This document shows positions 29,301-45,300 of a stretch of DNA of 64,000 bases, one piece after another. The stretch is from Ficedula albicollis (Eukaryota; Chordata; Aves; Passeriformes; Muscicapidae). The stretch lies in assembly GCF_000247815.1 (NCBI RefSeq), contig NC_021676.1, forward strand, positions 7,997,092 through 8,061,091. Reading direction: 5' to 3'. The notes beneath the pieces were generated by a model that saw only the letters and a list, made by a program, of their open reading frames with translations, did no database searches and was not told the origin of the DNA. Both the position numbers and the translations under genes were made by a program. Every line of letters starts with the position of its first letter. The first letter of the stretch is position 1.

Positions 29301-32300
29301 TGAAAAGTATTTCTACAGTAGAAAGCAAATAGGAAGGCATATCATTCTGCATTATATCTGTGTGGCTTTTTTTTTGCCAATGTATTAGTGATTAAATTAG
29401 GGGCTCTCCAGAACTGAATGCACAAGATGTTTGAAATTCAGACTCAAGACCTTGGATAACAGAAGCTTGTATCCTGTCTGGATTAGATGGAAGGTGATGT
29501 GGAGTGGGCTGTTCCTGAAACAAGTTTGCACAGTCACCTATGTGCCATTTCAATGTTCTTCCTTGCCTGTTGTATTATCTGAAAATTATAGCTGAAGTCC
29601 TTTTTTTCTATGTGTTCATTCCCTCAAAGTACCTTTTTTGATCAGATTTGGAGTATTTTGATGTTTGTATTATCTTTGCCTCAGTGATGTTGCTGGTGCA
29701 TGTGGTACTGTCCCAGCCCTGGTAGCAGAAGCCCACGTACCAGAACTTCTGCTCCATAGATTCTGCTCAAAATAACAGGGAATTGAGGTTGCTGATCTGC
29801 CTCTGCCACTCTCTCTTCTGTACTACAAGGTAGGAGAGTGTCTTGCTCTACTTTCACAAACTGTAGGACTGAACTTGCTGCCTTTGCCTCTGCCCTGCAG
29901 GGAAGGTCAGGAACTGGAGGAGGTCCTGTGAGTTTTCAGTCTCTGTTTTCATGGAAGATCTCAGTGCAGCCCCTCTCAGCAGATGAGACTGCTGGGCAAG
30001 CACCAAAGTTCTCAGTCTGTCCAGTGCAGCGCTAACTAAGTGGAAACTTGAATTCAAGCTACCCATCCCTGTAATTGGCATTCATATTTTGTGAAGCAGT
30101 GCTTCAGCTGGGTCTGAAAGATCATAAATTCTGGGTCCTTGTTTATGCTGCCATCGCAATCTTGTGCTCCTTCCTGCTAATCAGCCAGGAAGGGTTTGTG
30201 CAGTGTTGTTTGGGTTTGGAACAGGGCTGTGGTTTTGAGATTCCAGGATGCTGAGTCTTGTCCCAGGGACTGGCTTGGATGTTCTCCTGCCTTGGAGCCT
30301 CTGCAGCAAGATGTTAGTGAGCAGGCTGATATTCCAGCCCATCCCTGTTTTCCTTGGGCTAAACCAGTGTTTGCCTTCTGCTATAACTGTCGAGCAGCTG
30401 CAGTGCTGTGGTGATATATACACATACATATTCTGCTATAAATCCTGTAGTTAAACATTTCCTTGACCCAGCATAGAACAAGGTGCTTGTCTCCAGCTGG
30501 TCAGAGAAATAAAGGAAGTGAGCTCTAAAACAATATTGCAATTAAGCTGTTTTTTCCTGAATTTTGCACAAAATGTTTTGCCTCCAAGAGTGGAGTGTGA
30601 GGACTTTATTTTAGGGAATACATAGGGTGTTGTGGGTGTATGTAAAGTTACCCTCTTTCGATTGATATTGAACAGGCATTCGGGGAGAAAGTTGGCCCTT
30701 GCTTTTAAGAACTGTTTTTGTGATAGCAGCTTCCTGAAGGTCAGTAGAGAACAAATGGAAATACATTTACAAAAGCATTCATGCTTCTCAGTGCTCCTGG
30801 TACTAATAAGCAAGTTTCCAAATCCTCACTTTAATAGAATTCACCTTTCCATAAGGAGAGAGAGGAAACTGGGCCTTCTGAAGGCTGAAAATATTTTGAA
30901 TAAGCAGCCTTCATGTCTGAGCTAAACTTTAGCCTGTTCCTTTCTGCACTATTTGGCTGAGGTGGGACTAAGCTTTCCTTGGGGACATGGATGGGAGGTT
31001 CCTGTGCAGTCCTGCTCCTGCCCTTCTTTTGCCCACCCCTTTGTAATGTTCTCGTTGATCTGATTTCCAGCTGGGCTCTTGCCACTGTGTTATATAAACC
31101 AAATGCTCAAGCAAAGGCAGCGTAGTTAGAGTTCTTGCTGAAAACTTGAAAAACTGACATTGCTTCTGCCCAGCTAAGAAGCTCCTGGAAGTTATTGTAG
31201 CTGTGCTGACAGATGGTCATGGCAGTGCCCAGCCTACATTAGTTAGATCCATCACTAGTGGCAATAACTTTTATTCCTCCCTCCCCTTCCTCCCCTTTCT
31301 CTAAGTCCTATATACACTTTTTCTGGGTTATAGTGGGTTGTTTTAGTTGGTCCCTTTGCTCCCTGTGTTCTGATGGTTTGGATAAAAAGTTTTGAAAATC
31401 ATGAAGTGGAGTAAGATTCTGCCCTGTACAGTCCTTGAAACCTGCTGTTATGCAAGAGCCTTTACAACCAGTACCAATCAATAATTCACTTTAGCAATTA
31501 AAGCTCTGTGCATTGGTTTGGTATCAACTTGGCACACAGCAAGGCATTGCACTTTCTTTAGTGCATTGCCCTTTCACGTGCAACACTCATGGCTGATATT
31601 CTTGCTCAGCATTTGGACCTCTTTGGTGTAATCCATGTTGAACCTTGTGGTGTCATTGCTCCCAGCTATCTATCTACCTGAGCCCCAAAGTCCCTTCAGG
31701 CCTTCTGTCAAATACAATGCCTTGTTTGGCTTTATGTACGATCTGTGGGTGTTTGGTTTTGTTTTGTTAACTTCTAGGATGAGAGTTTCTTTAATACTAA
31801 TTCATAAAGCATTGAACTCAACAGCAGACTAGAGAATTTAAGAAATCTGCTGTCAAAGCAAAGACTGGCTTCACAACACAGAGATCAGTCTGCTACTAGT
31901 AGCTGGTTTTTATCATCTGGAAAATGTGAGATGGCTCACTAATTAACAGTGTAATGAGCTGTGTGGTGAAGATTGTGCTCTAGGGACCTGAAGGCTATGG
32001 GTGACAACTTACAGTGTGTGTTGTGAGTGGTAATCCAGCTCTACCCCACCTTTCTGCATATTTGAACAGAGTGCAGTAGTTGTGGGTGCCCCTGGAGTTA
32101 CCCTGTGCAGTCTCCTACAGGAGACTTTCTGTTGGGCTCTGAGATAAAAAGAGCAGTTGGAGAGAAGCCAACAAGTGCATGAGCTGAACACCAGAAAAAG
32201 CTTCAATGTCACTTGAGATGAGAGAGATTTTGGACTAGTTCAACACAGATGAACTTGTAGGCCCCCTTGCACAATGTGATGAGCCACGTGCCTGTGGCAG

Positions 32301-35138
32301 GATTCCAGATGGGATACAAGGCCCCTCCTGGCTGGGCTGGGTGTGTGTGCTGGGCAGTACCTGGAACCTTTCTGACAGTGGGAGCTCACCTGCAGATGTA
32401 GATGGGTCGTGTGGGACTGAGGAGCCACCCAGTGGCAATCTCCCACAGCCTCGCAGTGGCCAGGAGTGGGTGCAGCAAACTGGTCTGCACAGTGGTCAGC
32501 AGTTGGCCAAATGTCCATTTGGTGGCTGGAGCAGGCTGGGACTGCAGAGGTGTAATCTCTTCTGCATACAGGTGGAAAGTATTAAGCAGTTCCTGACCTT
32601 TGGTTCTGCATAATTGCCACTCTTGCTACAGTCCACGGATCTATTTTTCAATAATTTTCCACATCTTTTTTACTGTTGTAGTTTCATTTTGAAGATTACA
32701 CCTATTTTATTAGTGATCTAATAGGGCACTCCTGCAGACAAGTCCCTGGTGGTGTTTGGCATTAGAGAGAAATCTTGTTTTTTGTTGAATTTTTTTAAGT
32801 TGAAGTGGAGTGCAGTGCTTGGCTTTGGTAGCAGTATTTATGTTTTAGTATTTAGAAAGTGAATCTTCTCAGGGGAGAAATCTGGCTCAAGATGCTGAAA
32901 ACTTTGCAAAGGTGTTGCTGCTGCTCAGGCTGCAGAGTATTTATCACTGATAGAAAGTTAAAAGGCTTATGACAGACTTGTATGAAAATATGAACCTCTT
33001 CTAAACAAATCTGTACTTCTGTAATTTGCATTGTGCAACCATTTGCATTATGATTGGTTTTTTGGTGCCTTTTAAAACTTTCTTTAGTGTATGTCAAAAG
33101 ACCTTAGTTCAAAGAGCTACATTCCTATTAAATGGCAGCTTTTCCATATTAATACATTCCATGAAGATGCAGTCCACATGAATGTTGTATACTTCTCAGT
33201 TGTAGATGTGTCTAAGCTGAGTGTTGCCAAAACTGGATCAGAACGGTTTCCCTGTTCCGAAATATTGTGTGAACAGTCACTTGTGTTCTGCAATAGCAGC
33301 TCTAGTGTGAGATAGTTTTTCCTTGAGTAGTGGCTGAAGGTGGATAGTCACCTAGATCATGTTCTCCAAGAGAGCAGAGGATTGCCTAAGTCATGTCACG
33401 GAGGTTTGGGTGATGGACAGAGCTGGCAGCTGAGATGAAACATGAAGAAGTATGTTTGTGCCTCCAAGACCCTCCTACCTGACCCAGTGGCACTCTTTCT
33501 CCAGTGGCCTGGTCTCTGGGGTGGCTGAGCTGGTCCTAACTGGGATGCTGTGCTAAGAGTGGACCCTCTGCCCACGGCCTCATCTTCCTTGTGCTGATGT
33601 CCACTGACCCCTCAGCCAGCCAGGATGGGAGGACTGCAATGCTGAGGAGAAGGAAAGGGACAGGATGGCCTTTGGATGATGTCAGTCCTGGCTGGGTGCA
33701 GTTTTAGTGTGTCAGGGCAGTTTCTTTTCCCATGCTTCAGTAACAGCCACCAGGCTTCATCTGATGCTGTTGTAATCACCCAAAGTGTTTTCTTTGGGGT
33801 GTGATTGTTGCAAGGTGAGCTTTGTGATTGGTTAGGTGGAGCTGCAAACATGGCTTAAAAATGTTCTCTACTCCAAGTTCCTTCCAGTGGCTTCTCCTTT
33901 GGCTCAAATATTTAGCAGAAGGGATGGGAAAGTGCCTCAGAACTGGTGATGCCCTGCTCAGGCTGCAGGACTGGCTGGAGAGATCCCAAAGGCACTGCAG
34001 ACTCCTGCAAGGTTTTCAGTGCTGGTTTCTGTCCTGGGAAGTGCAGCTCATCTGGCAACTGCTTTTCCAGTGAATGTGCAGAAAGGGTTTCCAGCTAATC
34101 TCTTAATTTCTTTCTCCCTTTACAAAAAAACCCCCATCTAACTCTAGACTCCCCGTGGCCCATGATCTCCAGAGAATAACTTGTTCACTTTTTTTCCACT
34201 TATCCCTTCTCCACACCCACCTTTTTTGTCTTTTGAATTTAATAAAGTGGGTGACTCAGTACTAAATATAAAGCCTCCTGCTTCCGGCATCATCTGCCTG
34301 TGGCTCATTTCCTGGAGCTGACATCAGTTGAAGCCTCCCAATTTCCTTATGAAATAGCAAGACATGGAATATCCTTTGCATGGTGATCTGGGCATACTTG
34401 TGGACTTCTTCGGTGACTGCTTGGCTCCCTGATCTAAGCTGTGAATAATTAGCTGGTTAATTGCTAAGCTGAGCACTGGTGGAGCACAGGGTAAATTGGG
34501 CAAGTCCTCAGATCTGTTTTGCACTGCAGAATCATACTCAAGTTTGCAGGCGTTTTTTAAATAAAGACCAACTTTCAGTCCCTGCATATGGAAGGTTTTT
34601 ATTAAATAAGCATGAGCCTGACTAATGTCTTGCTTTCTTCCAGATGACAGGCTCGCTGACAGAGCAGCTCAGGAAGCTTTTAAGGGGGAAGTCTAGCAAA
34701 GATGGACCTGTTTTTTCATTAAAAAGACTGATAAACTGGGGAGTTAAGGTCAAATGCTTGCTCCTCAGTTGTCACATCTTTCCATAGCTGTTTACATTGA
34801 TGGGTTATACATTGCCATTGGTTGGCACTGAGAGAAAAAGCAAAAAGTGCATAAACCCTCAATTTGTATCAAAAAGCACGGGTGAGAGCCTTTCTATATG
34901 TTCATAATTTCATTAAAATCCTTACATTTAAAAGAGAATGTGGACAGAACTGGAGGAGGAGAACATCTTGCACATATTAAATGGTCACTGATGTCAGTCC
35001 GAAATGGGGTGATGGCTGGCCACTTTGTTCCCTAAAGCCCTGGCTCGCAGAGCATGGTGTTTTTTCTCTGGTGAAGTAGACTATTTAAGTTACCTGGTGT
35101 TCCCTTTCAGATAGGTATTCTTTTGAACTTCTCCCAGT
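20301..35138. other. Long non-coding stretch, probable intron if the 20-kb island is a first exon
   Basis: No recognisable coding exon. The longest frame is 28789-29352 (-), 187 codons, with no family resemblance. A 19-base block (ctgacatcagtgctgacca) is duplicated at 25112 and 25134. The + strand looks rich in T and G throughout, consistent with transcription in the + direction. Confidence 0.5.
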
Positions 35139-35152
35139 TCTCTCTCTCTCTC
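35139..35152. repeat. (TC)7 microsatellite
   Basis: Seven tandem TC units, followed by T5 and then directly by the adapter-like sequence at 35158. The simple repeat may be where the real assembled sequence broke off. Confidence 0.9.
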
Positions 35153-35157
35153 TTTTT

Positions 35158-38981
<3,824 letters not shown>

Positions 38982-39010
38982 GTTACTGCTCGCTGCTCCC
39001 GAGCAGTAAC
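38982..39010. repeat. Perfect 11-bp inverted repeat (7-nt loop) at the island edge
   Basis: GTTACTGCTCG at 38982-38992 is the exact reverse complement of CGAGCAGTAAC at 39000-39010, with the 7-base spacer ctgctcc. It sits at the upstream boundary of the CpG island. It could be a palindromic factor site or an RNA hairpin if transcribed. Confidence 0.9.
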
Positions 39011-39300
39011 AGACCAGCGCTGCTGCTGGGGACAGTCCCCTCGGCCCGGCGCTCGCGGGATGCTCGGGCGCTGTCGCGACATGAGCGCATCCCAGGGAAG
39101 CGACCTCCCCTCTGGGCGGGGAGGGAGGGAGGGAGGAATGCTGGCTGCCCAGCTCCGGGCTGGGGGCGTGGGAGACGCCGCGGAGCTCGGGAATTGCGAG
39201 GGAGCGATCCTCCTTGCCGGGGAGGAGACGGGAGCGCAGGTAAGGAGCGCTGAGCTGTGAGCGGTGCCCGGGCTGGCTGCGAGCGCCAGGGATTGTCCTG
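39001..39300 (+). promoter_or_regulatory. PLS3: CpG island, candidate PLS3 promoter and non-coding first exon
   Basis: CpG density rises sharply at about 39015 and falls after about 39300. There is a GC box GGGCGG at 39114-39119 and no convincing TATA box near the likely start, as in housekeeping-type promoters. A strong donor, cag|gtaagg, at 39239/39240 would end a first exon. It would splice to the acceptor at 49761-49762, 20 nt before the PLS3 start codon. Untranslated first exons far from the coding start are normal for PLS3. The transcription start is not defined by the sequence. The island near 20 kb is an alternative or additional promoter. Confidence 0.65.
39114..39133 (+). other. G-quadruplex motif with one-base loops
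   Basis: GGGCGGGGAGGGAGGGAGGG holds five G-runs of three or more bases, separated by single C or A bases. This pattern forms very stable parallel quadruplexes. It overlaps the GC box and lies within the candidate first exon on the coding strand, so it could act in both DNA and RNA. Confidence 0.85.
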
Positions 39301-42300
39301 CAAAGACTTGTTTTGCTTTGCTTTTCTCTGCGAAAAGTCTTGTGATCCCTGCTGCTGTAGTAGACGGGGGAAAACACACGAGGGCAGAGCGAATTTCAGG
39401 TTTTTGGTGTGTCTTGGTTTGGAGTTTATCGGTGCACCTGATGCATGCAAGGCTCCGGCTGGAGCTGGGCATCACCCAGGGTTCGGTGTTCCAGCAGGCT
39501 CGGGGTGTGTCCACCCAGAGCTCTGGGACACAGTCTTGTTCCATCTCAGTCTGCAGCAGGCTTGTACAAAGCAGAACTGCTTCAACTTGCGTGGTAAAGT
39601 GTTAAATAGTTAAACCCCTGCCTTGCAGAAAGTGCGAGGAGCTCTGAGATGGCTGTAGGCTGCTGGCTGGGGTGGCACTGAACTTTTTGGGGTCTTTCTC
39701 CTGGAGAGGCCAGGCTCTGAATGCTGCCCTGCCACTCCAGCTGGAATGACATGAGGCATTACAGGCTGGCAGGCTTTAGTTTCCTAACAGAGGAGTTTAT
39801 CTTGCTGTGGTTTCTGGCTATACCTGATGCTGGAAGCCAATGTAGAGCCTCTCTAAACACATTAGTAGTTGCTACTAGCTTAAAGCGCTTGCATACTAGT
39901 ACTTTTAAGTATTGAACTGAAATGCTGAATTTTTTGTGCCAAAAGCTTCACTTGTCTGCAAACCTGTAAAACACTTCTATGTCCAGCTTCTTCACATCCT
40001 AATTTGTTTGTACTGAATGTATTGCTCTGAGGTTTTGCTAAGTTATGTTTTATTAAACTGATAATGTACTTGCTGTTAGCCAAAAGGCTGAGAAGAGACA
40101 TTTTACCCTGCGTTTATTCTGCAAAGCATCTGTCTCTAAAGAATGATTTCCACAGCTGGAGGACTCTCACACCCTCCTGAAATTCAAAGTAGTGATGAGG
40201 TTGCATGCTGTTTAAAGTGCATACGTCTCTTTAACCACAACATCTGTCCTAGGGGTATTGGGCACTGGCGAAACAGAGGGAGGAGGAGGAGGCAAAGCAG
40301 CTTGAAGGGACCTAATGAGAAGTTAGTGCTCGGCTCCAGGAGTGCTTGATGCATTTTCCTAACATTGATGCTGGATGCATTTACCTGAGCTTGAAACCTG
40401 CTAAATAGAGTCCATTTTATGGAGGTTATTGATGCTTCTTCAAAATCCAAGAGTCATGAAGTAGAGCTTGCCTGATCCTGAACTGGTGACTGCTGTCTTG
40501 GGCTCTCTATCGCTCCTCCCCATATTAAGTTAAATTATAGAGAAGTGTAGGGAACACCCTGCAGTTAGACTAAATGTGATTTCACTGTCATTGCAACCTC
40601 CTGGGAGGCAGAGCCAGCAGCTTTCCGTCACTTGTGGCCATTTCACATTAATTTTTTGAGATTAATGTTTCTGATTTTGCGAAGAGTATATGGGATCTAC
40701 ACCATCTATTCTACAGTAAATAAGTAGTGAATTTACAGAGATTTTTCCTACTTCATAAGCCACTGGGACAGCTATGCAGTGACACTGATTTATTGTAGTC
40801 TAATGTTGCTTTCTTGCTCTGAAACAAATTAATTTGACTTCTTTCCCTTTTTCCCAAGTGCTTTCTAAACAAGATTACAGACAGCTGGGGAAGGATGGAA
40901 AATGGTTTTTCTTTTATCAGAAGCTTTTTCTAGTTAGAGATCTGTTACTGAAATTCCTGGGGTTTAAGACACTTTTGAAACATAATTTTGATACTTAGGG
41001 TATGTTTGTAGTTTCTAGTATTTCGTTTCTTGTTTAAGAAAATATTAATTGACACATTTCCCTGAATGTTTATCATCTGGGCAGCCAGAATTTCAGCCTT
41101 GGCTGTGCTCTTTCCGGACAGTTCTGTTTACCTTCAACTGATAAAACAGTTTGCAAACTGCTTGACCACAGCTGTACGTTCTAAAAGGTTGCACAGAACC
41201 CACCCTCCCAAAATTAATAGCTGGAACTCCCTATTGTCCAGCTTGCCGGGGATCAGCACCATCATGCTGGGTGTTTGGCTTGCAGGAGCTTGTTTGCTGC
41301 TGTTGAATAAGCAGTGACTGTACTGTGATTTAATTTAGGGATCTGGTTGATTCCCCCACCTGGGCGGGGGGGAAGTTTAACAGACTTAGTAATGCTTCTT
41401 GCTTTATCATGGCACACTGGATATCAGTCCCTTTACCTGCCAAGAGTGCTACCTGAGAGCAGAGCTGGGGGTGCTGGGGGGATGGAAAGCATTCTGGGCT
41501 GCATGGGCTTCGCAGGGCTTTATCCATCTGCTCCTGAGCCAGGGTGCAGGCTCAGGTCTGCAGCCCGCCTTGTAAGGAACTGGGCTGCTTTGGGGGCTGA
41601 ATATTGGGAAATCAAGTCATACATGCTTAAAGCATGTTGAGGGTAACCTGCAGGTCTCAGCAAGCAGGTCCCAATCGCTTCTGGGGCAGAAAATTTGCGC
41701 TGATTCAACCTCATGAACCTTATTCCTCCTTTCTTATGCTGGCAGGGAGCCCACTGTCTTTTACACTACTGCTCTGAGAGTCCCCTCCTAAAATGAGGGA
41801 TGCTGAGGTTTTGCAATGGATGGTAAGAAATGGGTCCTTTCTTGGAGACATTTATGGTTAAGATACAGAAGGAAGTGTTAATGCTGCTCTTTTTTTAGGG
41901 AACTGCGCAAGAATTAAGAATTGCTACCAACATAAGAATTTCCTGAGAGGCTTGCATGACTTTTCTGTGCCTGAGCCAGGAATTTAAATGAAGCCTTCTG
42001 AGTTTCAGTCCATTAGCTGACACCTGACCTCAGCCCCCCTCTCTTTTACCTTCTTGCACTTAAGTTTAAATAATCACTGAATGTTATTTGCTTTTGCAAG
42101 TTCCAGGTGGATGAGTGTTCAGATCTTCCTTTCCTGGGACGTCTTGAAAGGATCACCTGTTCCATGTTGTACTAGCTAGGTAATGAGAATATTGCTGTTC
42201 CATTTCCACTGACATGAACAAAGTATTTCAAAAGTTAGTTAAGCTAATCTGGTGGGTTATGATTTCAAATATTCTCTAACCCTGGGGTAGCTGCTCTACT

Positions 42301-45300
42301 GAAACTGGAGGTGTGTCAAAATGCAGTACTTAGTAGGAGTATTTGTCAGAGGCTTTTAAGGATTGATTCATTGGTGCCTTGAGCAGTATTTTATCTGTTT
42401 CCTACTGTGCCCTGTAGATTATAAGTACTCTGTAGATATGTGTAATAGATTTTGAGCAAGGTGTGTGTGCTCTGGCTGTGAGCCTGCAGCATGATGGAGT
42501 ATGTGAGTGCAGTTGGTCTCCTCTGTGGCCATCCATCCAGGCCACTTGGCCCTGGTCTTCCGTGACAGGAGCCTCCAAAGACTGTAAGGTCTGCAGAAAG
42601 CTTTCAGTGCTTCTCCCTTCCATTTGAGTCCCAAAGCAGTTCTGTGTTTATCTTCAGCCTTCTTCTGGAAGATGAGAGTAACCAAGCATCCATCCACTCT
42701 GCTTGAAGATTGCATCTTATCCCTTAATGTGCATCAGAGGCAGCTCTGCTCAGAGGATGGGGATGTGTTGGGGGAAATTTCATTGAGGGGCTGGGGAAGC
42801 TTTATTTTTCCCTTTCCATGGGAAACTGGAGTGGAAGCATTTTTGTTCTTCTGACTTGTGCTTCCCTCCAGCCTCTGGGCAATTTGGTACCACATGACCA
42901 AGCATCCTCAGCTGCTTGCTCTCTGTCTGTTTTCTCTATCTGTGAGACAGAGGGATTAGTGTACTTGAATGCCTGTGAATTTCTGTTCATATCCCCAGCT
43001 TTCAGTATTGTGGGTGCTGCTGTGGAGGATGTGGCTCTCCTGGGCTTTTATCAAGGGGCTGATTCCTATTTGATGCTGTGAACAAGTCTGATGCTGATTT
43101 TGGGTTTTCTCTGGATGCTGAATACAGTTCAGTTCTGTGTCAGGGTTCTGATCATGCTGATCATTATCCAGGCCTGACCACACCCCAGAGAGCTTCCTTG
43201 GCTGTGCAGGGTTGTCAAAGGCATGTAAATGGGCTGATGGGTAAGCAGTTGCTTTTACTAAGGATTTAAGATGATTTAAGCTAGTGAATCTGGTTCAGTC
43301 ATGAAGGGAGAGAAAACACTTTGACCAGCATGCAAAAGGGGAAGGATCAGGTTGTCCAGGCTGTCAGTGGATGTTGGGGTAGTGGTTAAAGTCTGGGTGG
43401 AATGCATAAGAATAGTGATTTGCTGCATTTGTTCCCATACTGTTGGAGTGGCCCTGTCTCTCTGCAGCTCAGATCCCTGCTGGGCATCTACCCAAGTGCT
43501 GCTCAGAAAAATACCTGGCATCATTCTGTGCAGGTCTAGCTAGGGGAAACCGAGCTTCTCACCTGGATTTGCTGGAGGAACATACTTGTCCAGAGGTGGA
43601 TACTGCATTGAGACATGCCTCCAAATCCAGACAGAACCTCTGGCAAGCTAAGGGCAGTGACTAACTCCAACATGTGTGTCTGCTCCTGATGGATTTGGCA
43701 GATTTTTCCCCTGCGGCAGTGGTGAGTTGTGCAACAACTGGAGCAAAGTTTCACAGTCCACTCCCAGGTGAACATAAGAATAGCAGGGAACTTGCCTCTC
43801 CCAGCATGACAGTGTCAGGAGACACTGTCTGAAAGAATATAAAGCAAAACCTGCTGATGGGACTTCTGCTGTTTTAGAGGTGCTTCAGAAACACCAGCTG
43901 GAGGTAATCTCAATGTGGAATTGGGATGAAGTGACCTGAAGAGTGCCTGTGCAGTGGAAATCCCTATCTGCAAGTCCTGTGCCCTTTCCCTGTGGTGCAG
44001 CTGCTGGGCTGCACAGCCAGCATGGATCAGTCAAAAGGTGTACTGTGCTTGAGGTGTCCAGGTAGCTTCAGGGAGCTGGAGAACTGGGTGGTGTAATGTG
44101 GTCAATTCAAATAGCCAGGCAAGCGTAAAGTAATTCAGAATTAAAATTGAATTTATGTAGTTGGTCTTGGCCTGTTGAGGTGAGGTTTTTGGTGCTTTGC
44201 ATGGGCGAGGAAAGCTGAATTAAGAGTGAAATAAAGCTAGATTTGGGTAATGGCTTTGCAGGTGTTAGAGTGCAGTGGTGTTTAATAGTTAAAGCTTTGC
44301 AGACCTGACAGCAGAGCTGTTGATTCACTGCTATTGAACCTTGTGTGTGTGGGGCTGGGGAAACTTTACTCAAGGGGAGATGCACAGATGAGAGGTGCAG
44401 CTACTCAGCCAAATCTGGCACCACAAAGCAATGCCTCTCAAAGCACTGTGTGCCCCTTTCCTGTCCCTGAGTGGACAGGAGCACCACAGTGTTTGTGAGC
44501 ACAAGAACCACGATTGTGCAAACAGCAAACACCAAATTGATTTCAGAATCTGAAAAGAGGTTAGACACTAACGTTGTGGAGCCTCATCACTGCTCTGACC
44601 AGGATTGCATCTGCCACCAAAGTGTGGTGAAGGTCTGGTTTCAGCCACTACCTCTGACCGGTGGCTGTCAGGTAATTGCCAATTAAAAGTTCACGTGCTT
44701 CCATCGGCTTGGTGTTTGCTAATAGCCACATGCAAGGTGCAGGTGCTGTCTTGTAGGAATGTGATGAGCAAAACACTGTGGCGAGCATTTGACGAGCACA
44801 CGAACTGATTATGAGCAGGAGAGGATGGATTTTGTGATAGGTTTTCATTTACAGGCCATCAATCCCTCAGCTTTCCTGTCTCACTCCAAAGCACTGGAAG
44901 CTATTTGCCTCAGAGGACTCATCAGACCAAGTGTGTGCACTGTAATGTCCTCCTGTCACTGTCAGGTTTGGGACTGCTGTCTGTAAAACCCCAGAGGCCT
45001 TGCTGGGACCGGACCAGTAAAAGCAGCCATCAGAGCTGATGATGGAGATGGGAGTGGATGTATCTGTGCCCTCTCCTGCCTGCAGACATTTCTTGAAGCA
45101 GCATGAGCCCAGGCCTGTGCCTGTGGAAGAGGTTTCCAGCAGAGTCAGGAGAGCTGAGCATCCTTCAGCTCCCAGTCACCTGGGAAGGGATGCAAAGGAA
45201 ACTGACACTTGTACCCTTTGCCAGTGACGCTTCCCTCACTGTCGCGAGGGTGGCTGCTCTGGGCTGTGCTGGCATCTCCGGAGCGTGCAGAGCCCTGTCG

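Noticed and set aside
28789..29352. 187-codon minus-strand open frame
   Set aside because: No recognisable domain or family. It lies antisense in a presumed PLS3 intron, and its length is within what chance allows in 64 kb.
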